NCBI GenBank assembly: GCA_003564775.1
Contig: PXEI01000301.1
Coordinates: 1 to 12,281, forward strand
From: Spirochaetaceae bacterium
Lineage (GTDB): Bacteria; Spirochaetota; Spirochaetia; DSM-27196; SLAA01
Length of the DNA stretch: 12,281 nucleotides
Reading direction: 5' to 3'
The position numbers and the translations under genes are program-made. The number at the start of each line of letters is the position of its first letter. Positions within the stretch are counted from its first letter, which is position 1. Below the pieces are notes generated by a model. It saw only the letters and a program-made list of their open reading frames with translations. It made no database searches and was not told where the DNA came from. Below are positions 1 through 6,459 of the stretch, one piece after another.

Positions 1-768
1 AGGAGGTGGGATGAGGTCGAGGTCGTCCAGATTGGAATCGAGAGTACCGTCGGCCAGCTTCTCCACATGCCGAATGATACCGGGAACATGACCAGCACCC
101 ACAATTGCGACAAGTTTTTGTCCTTCGGCCTCGAATATGCGGGTGGCAAGATAGCGGTCTCGCTCATCTATGAGTGCCTCTTTGGCATGCGGAAGATACT
201 CGGCAAGCTCTTCCATCATACTCTCTACCGTGCCACGACTCTTTAACTGTTCAATTTCCTCATCGCTGAGTTTCTCTTTGCTAAAGACCGACGCCAGCAA
301 TGCCGCCAGCATCTTGTTTTTGCCCCACAGCGAGCTCTTGGCCCAGGCACGGCGCAGGGTAATCTGTATCTGCCGGTCACAGAGGCTGAAGGGGAGCTCC
401 AGCTCCTCTGCGCATTGAATAGCCTCCAGCATCTCGGCGCCGGGTTTAATTCCCAGATCAAGACCCATGCGCTTCTGAAATGAAGAAAGTACCAGATTGC
501 CTAGCAGGAGAAAGCCTTGCTTGCGGCGAAGTACCTGGTAGATATCCAGAGATCGCCAGCCGTCGGGTTTGGTGAGCGACTCATAGCGAGCCGCATCAAT
601 TTCCACACAGACCCTATCGGGAGACTCTGTGGTGATAATCTCGCGGGTTTCATCTACACTTGAGTGAGAGACGTGCGCCGTGCCAAGAACGATAATCTCT
701 CGTTCCTTCCCGTCACTGTCTGTATAACTAAGTCGTGTCAGCGAGTCTGATGTCTGTGTTACCTGCAT
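1..768 (-). CDS. TraB/GumN (Tiki-like) family protein, C-terminus cut by window edge
   Basis: The minus-strand reading frame is open from ATG at 768 to the window edge, giving 256 codons with no stop. I translated it directly. It shows the marks of the TraB/PrgY/GumN family: a first GxxH motif (GTAH, residues 29-32), a VCVEID segment with E56, an ERDRYLA segment (202-208), and a second GxxH motif (GAGH, 224-227). In the wider Tiki/TraB superfamily these GxxH motifs and the Glu are thought to form a metal-dependent hydrolase-like site. In enterococcal plasmids TraB/PrgY limits pheromone activity, but the role of chromosomal spirochaete copies is not established. Full-length relatives usually continue into C-terminal membrane helices, which would lie outside the window. 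The gene begins 6 nt after the stop of the DHH gene, so it is probably the last visible member of that operon. Its ribosome binding site is weak, which fits translational coupling. Confidence 0.85.
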   Translation of the reverse strand, partial: MQVTQTSDSLTRLSYTDSDGKEREIIVLGTAHVSHSSVDETREIITTESPDRVCVEIDAARYESLTKPDGWRSLDIYQVLRRKQGFLLLGNLVLSSFQKRMGLDLGIKPGAEMLEAIQCAEELELPFSLCDRQIQITLRRAWAKSSLWGKNKMLAALLASVFSKEKLSDEEIEQLKSRGTVESMMEELAEYLPHAKEALIDERDRYLATRIFEAEGQKLVAIVGAGHVPGIIRHVEKLADGTLDSNLDDLDLIPPP

Positions 769-774
769 GGTCTG

Positions 775-1731
775 TTACTCAATTCCAAGGGCGCTCAGGA
801 AACGTCGTCGAAGACCTTCCTCGCCGGGATAAAGATCTGAAGGAATGGCACCGCCACCCATGTGAATGTGGCCGCCGCCTGAGCCTATGCCGTTAAGGGC
901 TTCGCGAACTACAACGTCACTCGGATAACGGTGGTCTTCGCTGCGTACCGAGAGCCGATATGCGTCACGGTCGGGTTCAACAACAACTACAAAGTGTATT
1001 TCACGGAGTCCAAGAAAGAAGTCGGCAACTAATGCCATAACCTCCGCGCTGCACTCCTTCTGTATGGGCACAAAGCAAAAGCCTTCGGCTACTATGCAGC
1101 TGTTGATGGCCTCACGGAAAACCCCAAGGTCTCGCAACGAGAGTGAGTTCTTGAGAAGCCGGCTCCCGGTTTCCCAGTCACCCTGAAAAAAGAGGGTTGA
1201 GAAGGCTTCAAGATCCAGTTGAGACACCCCGCGGGTCATAAAAGCGGTGTCCATCATGATACCCATCAGCAGCGCAGTCGCTACCGAGGGGTCCATTTCC
1301 GCTCCGGCCTCACGGTAGTAGTCAAAGATAATCGTGCTACAGGAACCGTAGTCCTCGCGAATGTCAAAAAACTTGCAGTCGGGTTTGCGTGGAGGGCTGT
1401 GGTGATCAATGACTCCGACAACCTCACCCGGTATTCCAGACATGTTCTTGTTTCCAACAAACCCGTCTACGATAACGATCTGGGCATCGTCCTCAAGGTC
1501 AAGGCCAGCAGCTGTAGAAATTGGAATCTCCAGCACCCGGACGGCCTCGGCCAAGGAGTCGCTTTGAATTTCGCCGCCGTAGCAGAGGGTGGAGGTGAGT
1601 CCTTTCTGATCTAACAGGCGGGCCAGCCCAAAGGCTGCTGCAACTGCATCGTGATCAGGAAAGTCATGAGCCTGGATAACGATACGACGACCGGTATCCA
1701 GGTGCGAAATAAGCTCCGGCAGTCCGGGCAT
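775..1731 (-). CDS. DHH/DHHA1 family phosphoesterase (NrnA-like)
   Basis: This is a 318-residue protein, the usual length for NrnA-type enzymes, which are cytoplasmic and degrade short oligoribonucleotides and/or 3'-phosphoadenosine 5'-phosphate. The DHH domain carries all expected metal ligands: HDFPDHDA (H22, D26, D28), D89 in VIVDG, the signature D109-H110-H111, and D161 in a MMDT segment. The C-terminal DHHA1 domain has the glycine-rich GSGGGH motif (GGGH at 285-288). I chose ATG at 1731 over the GTG at 1740 because a strong Shine-Dalgarno (AGAGGTGA) sits 5 nt before the ATG, whereas the GTG lies inside that element. The upstream TPR gene's stop codon also lies inside this ribosome binding site, so translation is probably coupled. 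Substrate preference (nanoRNA, pAp or cyclic dinucleotide products) cannot be read from the sequence. Confidence 0.9.
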   Translation of the reverse strand: MPGLPELISHLDTGRRIVIQAHDFPDHDAVAAAFGLARLLDQKGLTSTLCYGGEIQSDSLAEAVRVLEIPISTAAGLDLEDDAQIVIVDGFVGNKNMSGIPGEVVGVIDHHSPPRKPDCKFFDIREDYGSCSTIIFDYYREAGAEMDPSVATALLMGIMMDTAFMTRGVSQLDLEAFSTLFFQGDWETGSRLLKNSLSLRDLGVFREAINSCIVAEGFCFVPIQKECSAEVMALVADFFLGLREIHFVVVVEPDRDAYRLSVRSEDHRYPSDVVVREALNGIGSGGGHIHMGGGAIPSDLYPGEEGLRRRFLSALGIE

Positions 1732-1736
1732 GGTGA

Positions 1737-1744
1737 TCACCTCT
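1737..1744 (-). promoter_or_regulatory. Ribosome binding site of the DHH gene, overlapping the TPR stop codon
   Basis: Read on the minus strand this is AGAGGTGA, followed by 5 nt and ATG at 1731. It contains the TGA stop of the upstream TPR gene (1739-1737). It decides the DHH start: the GTG at 1740 is part of the Shine-Dalgarno itself and has no good element before it. Confidence 0.65.
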
Positions 1745-3134
1745 TGTCTCGATGTGCATCGAGGTCGTGTTTGGCAAGGCGGGTCTCAATGAGTCCGGGA
1801 ATGCCGTTATCCTCGGCCTGCCGCATTACTGCGTTGGCTGAGTTATGTCGTTCTTGTACTCGATACTGTGAGGCCAGAAAAAACTGGAGGCGAGCCTTGG
1901 TAACACGGTCCTGTTCCCGGTCAACCGTGCGAAAAATCGATGTATCCGAGGCGGGGTTCATATAGTATCTCACCATTTGGTAGAAAGGGCCGTCACGGCG
2001 TATGTGTTGGGTTGCGCGACCAAGATACTCGGATGCACGTCGTTGTTCACCGGCACGCTTGAGTGACAGCGCCGCAAGCAGCGGAAGGCTTTCATTGGTC
2101 TGGTCCTGCTCAGCGGCCTTCCTGTACATTTCAAATGCGCTGTTCCACTGCTCGGTTTCATAGTACAGCGTACCGAGCGGAGTAAAGGCTATGTGATAAT
2201 CCGGTCGCAGCTCAAGTGCCTGCTCATAGTCTGCAATGGCTTCGTCACGGAGACGTAGCCCGTCGGCAGCACGAGCCCTGTAGGCGTAGGCCAGAAATAA
2301 CCCTGGATCGTCCTCAATTACCCGAGTGAAGTCGGCTCGCGCACCTTCAAGATTATTTCGCTGCAGGCGAACGCGGCCTCTGTCGAGATAGTTCCAGACG
2401 AAGTTGGGTTCAAGTTCAATGGCGGTGTCTAAATCCGTCTCAGCGCCATGAAAATTCTGCTGCAACACGCGAGTACGGCTGCGGTCAAGGTAGGCAAAGG
2501 AGAACTCCGGCTCCACCTCAATTGCGCGGGTTAACACTTCCTCGGCATCCTGATGGCGGGAAGTTCGCATGTGCACATTCCCAAGGCCTATAAGGGAAAC
2601 AAAGTCCTCTGGGGAACTCTCTAAGCCTGCTTCAAACTCGGTTCGAGCCTCGCGGTAACGGCGCTGTTCAAGCAGCAGTTCTCCGAGCGCCGAGTGCGCT
2701 CGTGCGTCACCCGGAGCCAGCTCCAACACCCGTCTGAGGCGCCGTTCCTGCTCAGCTTTGTCTCCACGATACCCTTCAACCAGTGCACTGAGGTACAAGG
2801 CATCCACGTGGTCCGGGTCTCTGCTCAGCACAAGCTCAAGGTTACGCGCCGCTTCACTCAACTCCCCGGCGGAGAGGTACAGACTTGCCAGCAGCGCTAT
2901 TGTGTCCGGCTGGTCTGGATCGTCCAGGCGAGCCTCCTGGTAGGCCCGGATTGCTTCCTCCGGGTCTCCAGCAGCAACAAAGAGACTAATGCTCTGGTAG
3001 GTGTCGAGCTCAAGCTCAAGCTCGGCCTCGGGTTCGACCGGAGTTGGTTCCGATATCGGCTCCGGAGCCGTTCGGCAGGCAAAAAAAAGAGCCGTCACCA
3101 CAAGCAGCGCGGCAGTGTTTCTGGTTCGAGTCAT
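1737..3134 (-). CDS. Tetratricopeptide-repeat lipoprotein
   Basis: This is a 465-residue protein. Residues 1-20 look like a lipoprotein signal peptide: basic n-region (TRTRN), hydrophobic core (residues 7-19) and a lipobox-like ending FFAC with Cys20 as the lipidated residue. The Phe at -3 is unusual for proteobacteria but fits the relaxed spirochaete lipobox. A Pro/Glu-rich linker (22-44) follows. Residues 45-378 form about ten 34-residue tetratricopeptide repeats with the typical pattern (DPEEAI, ARAHSALGELL, RLRDEAIADYEQALELRPD). Repeats six and seven share YLDR at positions 34 apart (215 and 249). The C-terminal 85 residues contain another helical TPR-like stretch. TPR arrays are protein-binding scaffolds, so the likely site is the periplasmic face of a membrane, but the partner is unknown. 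The start ATG has no clear Shine-Dalgarno. It is the first gene of the TPR-DHH-TraB run. Confidence 0.88.
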   Translation of the reverse strand: MTRTRNTAALLVVTALFFACRTAPEPISEPTPVEPEAELELELDTYQSISLFVAAGDPEEAIRAYQEARLDDPDQPDTIALLASLYLSAGELSEAARNLELVLSRDPDHVDALYLSALVEGYRGDKAEQERRLRRVLELAPGDARAHSALGELLLEQRRYREARTEFEAGLESSPEDFVSLIGLGNVHMRTSRHQDAEEVLTRAIEVEPEFSFAYLDRSRTRVLQQNFHGAETDLDTAIELEPNFVWNYLDRGRVRLQRNNLEGARADFTRVIEDDPGLFLAYAYRARAADGLRLRDEAIADYEQALELRPDYHIAFTPLGTLYYETEQWNSAFEMYRKAAEQDQTNESLPLLAALSLKRAGEQRRASEYLGRATQHIRRDGPFYQMVRYYMNPASDTSIFRTVDREQDRVTKARLQFFLASQYRVQERHNSANAVMRQAEDNGIPGLIETRLAKHDLDAHRDKR

Positions 3135-3142
3135 ACCGGCCC

Positions 3143-3171
3143 ATGATAACTATGCTTTTTCTTTAAGACAA
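3143..3171 (-). promoter_or_regulatory. Candidate sigma-70-type promoter for the TPR-DHH-TraB run
   Basis: On the minus strand, TTGTCT (3171-3166) and TATCAT (3148-3143) are 17 nt apart, matching the -35 and -10 consensus at 4/6 and 5/6. Transcription would begin near 3136, almost at the ATG at 3134, implying a leaderless or nearly leaderless message. That fits the missing Shine-Dalgarno but is also a reason for caution. Confidence 0.3.
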
Positions 3172-3193
3172 GGGTGTAAGGCAAGGTAATTTT

Positions 3194-3233
3194 TGGGGCC
3201 CGATCGGCTCCTCTCGGTCCCGAATTGACCCCA
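3194..3233. repeat. Imperfect inverted repeat between the 76-residue gene and the TPR gene
   Basis: TGGGG (3194-3198) pairs with CCCCA (3229-3233), and inside it TCGG (3204-3207) pairs with CCGA (3220-3223). It is flanked by AATTTTT on the left and GACTCC on the right. On the minus strand the stem is followed by A-rich, not T-rich, sequence, so it is not a standard terminator. The shape and flanks are loosely like small REP-type elements, which is only a guess without other copies. Confidence 0.3.
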
Positions 3234-3251
3234 GACTCCTGCCAATGGGGA

Positions 3252-3482
3252 TTAGGCGATGGCGGCTTTCTCTGCCGGTGCTGCGCAGATGTATCCTGTT
3301 CGGAGGCATGCTTCCAGGAGTTCACGTGCAATGAACTCGCTCGACTCCTTGACCCGGCCGTCGCTGATACTGGTGATAAGGATGTCGTACCCATCACCGT
3401 GGTCGGCAAGCACGCGAATGTAGGTCTCTACACCGTCGATCCCCTTAACTTTGTACCGAGCTCCATGCGTTGAATCTGTCAT
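3252..3482 (-). CDS. Conserved-looking small protein of unknown function, 76 residues
   Basis: I do not recognise a named family. The ATG at 3482 has a good Shine-Dalgarno (GGGAGGAA, 3498-3491) 8 nt upstream, and the composition looks like a real soluble protein. It begins with YKVKGIDGVETYIRVL and a GDGYDILITS segment that look like paired beta strands, then a helix (residues ~48-60) and a CLRTGYI segment, suggesting a small alpha/beta fold. It has no signal peptide or membrane segment. It is transcribed away from addBA, and the 117-nt gap before the TPR gene leaves open whether it belongs to the same operon. It could be a spirochaete-restricted protein. No function can be assigned from sequence alone. 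Confidence 0.7.
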   Translation of the reverse strand: MTDSTHGARYKVKGIDGVETYIRVLADHGDGYDILITSISDGRVKESSEFIARELLEACLRTGYICAAPAEKAAIA

Positions 3483-3508
3483 CCTTTGTGTTCCTCCCTT
3501 TCTTATTG

Positions 3509-3573
3509 TCGGCGCAGTTGCTACGATCGTTTACGGTTTAGAGGTTGAGATTTTGCAAGCCTGGCTGCGCCGA
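3509..3573. repeat. 9-bp inverted repeat in the divergent intergenic region
   Basis: TCGGCGCAG (3509-3517) is the exact reverse complement of CTGCGCCGA (3565-3573), with 47 bp between. The right arm lies inside the first unit of the 13-bp tandem repeat, and a similar core (CTGCGCC) recurs at 3604-3610. ACGATCGT (3523-3530), an 8-bp palindrome, lies between the arms. This could be a regulator site or a 5' leader structure. Confidence 0.4.
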
Positions 3574-3615
3574 TTAGCTACACCGAATGGCTACGCCGAA
3601 TAGCTGCGCCAAGGT
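3564..3615 (+). repeat. 13-bp tandem repeat, nearly four copies, upstream of addB
   Basis: The units begin at 3564, 3577, 3590 and 3603. All four start with GCTRCRCC, and the first three continue CGA. Neighbouring units two and three match at 11 of 13 positions. The unit length is not a multiple of three, which argues against the array being coding and supports the downstream addB start at 3656. The array sits in the 173-bp space between divergently transcribed genes, so it could be a protein-binding array or simple slippage. I see no convincing promoter for addB in this gap. Confidence 0.6.
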
Positions 3616-3644
3616 TTGTGGCCGTGCGGAAGCTTCGGAGACGG

Positions 3645-3651
3645 AAGGAGG
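3645..3651 (+). promoter_or_regulatory. Ribosome binding site that sets the addB start
   Basis: AAGGAGG ends 4 nt before ATG at 3656. The in-frame ATG at 3587 lies within the 13-bp tandem repeat and has no Shine-Dalgarno, so 3656 is preferred. Confidence 0.7.
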
Positions 3652-3655
3652 ATTC

Positions 3656-6430
3656 ATGGCCGAGTATTGTGATGCCGTAGCCAGGCTCATTGCTGAGGTG
3701 GGGCAGGACTGCGATTTCGTATTTCCTTCCGAGACCGTTGCACGTGACCGGCGAAACGCTGCGACTGCGGCGGCAGTCACCAGCCCGCGTGCGGTAGCCC
3801 CAGATGCAGCGGAGGTCACCAGCCCGCGTGCCGTTCGCGCGGACCGCTTCCTGTCGTGGGACAGTTTCAAGGAGGCTGCGTTTTTCTTGCGGTCTGAACT
3901 GCGCCCGGTGAACGCGCTGATTCGCCGCCTGTTTGCGGAGGCGCTCACGCTGCGAAATCTGAGCGATCCCTTCCTAGAGGCCCTTGTTCCACGCAGCTTT
4001 TCCGACAACTCCGGAGCCTTCGCCGAGTACATCTCCGCCATTCTGCCCTCGCTTGCCGCGTTGTTGGACGAGACCAGGAACGCCGATGCAACGATAACCG
4101 GAACTGCTGTATTCAGGGACTACCAACGGCTCTCGGCCGAGTACCAGGCGTTTCTTGATGAGCATGGGCTCTTTGAACCCGGGTCACTTCGACCTGAGCG
4201 GGTTTCCCCCGCGCGGCACACCTACATCTTCTTCCCCGAGACACTAGACGATTTCGGAATGTTTCGTTCCATTATCGCCGACTGCAGCGACATTACCGTC
4301 GTTCCAACTGCGGATCTGCCACTGCCTGAGCTGCGAGTGTATGGAACGGCAATTGAAGAAATACGAGCAGTTCTGGACGAGCTTGAACACGCTCTCGACT
4401 CCGGCATTGGGCAGCATGAGATTATGGTGAGCATAGGTGACTCCAGATCGGTACGCTCATTTCTGGAGTCTGAGGCACGTCTGCGTGAGGTTCCCCTACA
4501 GTTCCGGGGCGGGGCCCCGCTTACAGACTCTATAGGAGCCGGGATCTTTCCGCGTGTGCTCGAAGCCGTAGAGAGTGGATATACTGTTGCAGCGCTCGCA
4601 GCAGTTGTTCGCAACCCCGCCGTGCCATGGCGCGACCCACAGGAAATGTACGCCATGTTGGACGCCATGGTGGAACATGGTGCCGAAGGAAGGGCGGTCG
4701 AGGTGCGGTCAAGGTTGAAGGCCGCCACCAGGTACGACTCCCGCAACGGCGCCGCTGCATTGCGTGCCTTCGAGCGGTTCTCGCGTCCCTTAGACGCCAT
4801 GAGTAGGGCCGGAAGCTTCCGGGCGTTGCAAACCGCAGTCATGGAGTTTGGACGCGAACTGCTGGACTCTGGTGCGTGGGACACCGAGAGTGAACGTGTC
4901 TATGAGCGGGCCCTGGTGCTGTTGCAAGAGCTCGTGGGTGCTGCGGAGTATCTCGGGGACCTTAAACTTAGCGCCGCTCGAATCTGGATCTCCATGCTGC
5001 GCCGGGAGTCGTATGTACCGCGAAGTCCCGCCTCCGGTGTCCCGGTGTATTCGTACCGGGTTACCGCTGGCAGCGCCCCGCGACTCCATTTCATCATGGG
5101 AACAACGCAGCGCAACTGCCGCCTTAAGAGCGACCCCTTCTCGTTTGTGCGCGAGGATCACAAAGCCGTGTTGGGCTTGTCGAGTACTGATCAGAGTGAG
5201 GCGGTGCTCCGCCTCTATGCCTCATCGGGCGAGCGGGTGGTGTTTACTGCCTCACGGGAGGGTTTTCATGGAGCGGAGTTACCCGAGCCAGCCTTTTCAC
5301 TTGCAAATGCTGCGTTGGCCTCCCACCGAGACCGAAGTGTGGATCGATATCTTGACGAGCTAACCGATCCGGTCTCTACAAAAGCTCGCTATCCCGCTCA
5401 GGACCTGTCTCGCGCCAGACTGCGGGCACTGCGGCCAAACGGGCGGCCACCAGGGCTTACTCGCACACCACTTGGGGAAGCCTTGCGGGAGCGCGTGACC
5501 CCTCGGCCGCACACGCGCTCCGGCGCAGTGGCCGACACCACCGTGGCCCACGATGCTCAACCTGAGGAGCAACGGATCGCATTGTCCTCCGGGCCCATAG
5601 AAGCATATCGCAACTGCCCCTTTGGGTATCTCTTGCAGTTTGGACTGAGACTGCGTGAAGTCGGCTCCGAGCGTGAGCACGAGTCCGCGCTTGACACCGG
5701 TACCCTCTACCATCAGATACTCGAAGCGCTCTTCCGACGCATTGCTGCCGAGGCCCCGTCCGACGGGGCGGTTCGAAGCGCCCGCCTTCCAGAGTACAAA
5801 GGCTACCTTGAACAGGCAATTCGCGAGACCATGGAGTCGTGGGCTCCTGCTCGGCTGCAGTTGGATCCGGCTGCCTACCCAGCTGCCGCCCTGAGAGCGG
5901 CCGACTACCTGGGAGCCCTGCTTGAGCGTGAGAGTGAGCTGCTTGAGGGCGCTACCGTTATCGCGCTTGAGGAAAGCCTGCACATAGAGCTTACCGACTG
6001 TCCTGTGTCGCTTAGCGGGCGGGTCGACCGGATAGGGGCCCTGCCCAACGGGGAATACTTTTTCCTTGACTACAAACGCAAAAATATTCCCAGGTCCAAG
6101 CAGCTGCTACCGGGACCGGATGGGCCGGAGAGTCTTCAACTCCCACTGTATGATCTCATGTTGCGGGAGGAGTATGGTCGACCTGCCCAGGCGGCGTACT
6201 ACGTGGGCATTGAGTCGACGAAGTACGAAGCTGTATTTGGGCCAGCCGAGCACAAGAGCTATCTTGACGCCGAAAACCGTGAGGCGGCGGTAGAGTCGGT
6301 GCGAACCTTACTTCACAGATGCGTTGCCGGAATACAGGCAGGTGAGTATCGACTGCCAACTGAAGCCGGATGTGAGAACTGTGAGTTTCCTGGTATCTGC
6401 CGGGCAAAGTTTCATCTTCGATTTGCCTAA
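3656..6430 (+). CDS. addB: AddB-like nuclease subunit of the AddAB double-strand-break resection enzyme
   Basis: This is a 924-residue protein. AddB partners the AddA helicase to unwind and trim DNA ends for RecA loading. The C-terminal third is a RecB-family PD-(D/E)XK nuclease with the catalytic set visible: H686 (LYHQ), D791 (GRVDR), D805 and K807 (DYKRK), and Q828/Y832 (QLPLY). Four cysteines frame this domain: C654 (NCPF) before it and C906, C909, C915 after it (CENCEFPGIC). This is the arrangement that holds a 4Fe-4S staple in AddB and some Cas4 enzymes. The N-terminal two thirds correspond to the helicase-like, Chi-scanning part of the family, but I find no Walker A motif there, so it is probably not an ATPase. 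It is somewhat shorter than Firmicute AddB. The start at 3656 rests on the AAGGAGG element. addA follows 29 nt downstream. Which recognition (Chi) sequence it uses is unknown. Confidence 0.87.
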   Translation: MAEYCDAVARLIAEVGQDCDFVFPSETVARDRRNAATAAAVTSPRAVAPDAAEVTSPRAVRADRFLSWDSFKEAAFFLRSELRPVNALIRRLFAEALTLRNLSDPFLEALVPRSFSDNSGAFAEYISAILPSLAALLDETRNADATITGTAVFRDYQRLSAEYQAFLDEHGLFEPGSLRPERVSPARHTYIFFPETLDDFGMFRSIIADCSDITVVPTADLPLPELRVYGTAIEEIRAVLDELEHALDSGIGQHEIMVSIGDSRSVRSFLESEARLREVPLQFRGGAPLTDSIGAGIFPRVLEAVESGYTVAALAAVVRNPAVPWRDPQEMYAMLDAMVEHGAEGRAVEVRSRLKAATRYDSRNGAAALRAFERFSRPLDAMSRAGSFRALQTAVMEFGRELLDSGAWDTESERVYERALVLLQELVGAAEYLGDLKLSAARIWISMLRRESYVPRSPASGVPVYSYRVTAGSAPRLHFIMGTTQRNCRLKSDPFSFVREDHKAVLGLSSTDQSEAVLRLYASSGERVVFTASREGFHGAELPEPAFSLANAALASHRDRSVDRYLDELTDPVSTKARYPAQDLSRARLRALRPNGRPPGLTRTPLGEALRERVTPRPHTRSGAVADTTVAHDAQPEEQRIALSSGPIEAYRNCPFGYLLQFGLRLREVGSEREHESALDTGTLYHQILEALFRRIAAEAPSDGAVRSARLPEYKGYLEQAIRETMESWAPARLQLDPAAYPAAALRAADYLGALLERESELLEGATVIALEESLHIELTDCPVSLSGRVDRIGALPNGEYFFLDYKRKNIPRSKQLLPGPDGPESLQLPLYDLMLREEYGRPAQAAYYVGIESTKYEAVFGPAEHKSYLDAENREAAVESVRTLLHRCVAGIQAGEYRLPTEAGCENCEFPGICRAKFHLRFA
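3776..3831 (+). repeat. Short direct duplication inside addB
   Basis: A 17-bp exact repeat occurs at 3776-3792 and 3815-3831, offset by 39 bp (13 codons), with weaker similarity on both sides. It gives the peptide VTSPRAV twice (residues 41-47 and 54-60) in an Ala-rich stretch before the conserved ADRFLSWD segment. It looks like an in-frame tandem duplication. Confidence 0.7.
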
Positions 6431-6459
6431 GCGTATCTCGGTAGCAAGGAGAACAGACA

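Noticed and set aside
3194..3233. Rho-independent terminator for the 76-residue gene
   Set aside because: In the direction of transcription the stem is followed by AAAAATT rather than a T-run, and the stem is short.
3587..3655. Longer N-terminus of AddB starting at ATG 3587
   Set aside because: It falls in the 13-bp non-codon-length tandem repeat and has no Shine-Dalgarno, while AAGGAGG directs ATG 3656.
4222..4884. 220-residue minus-strand Ser-rich frame inside addB
   Set aside because: It is an antisense shadow of addB, with Ser/Ala/Arg bias typical of GC-rich opposite-strand frames.
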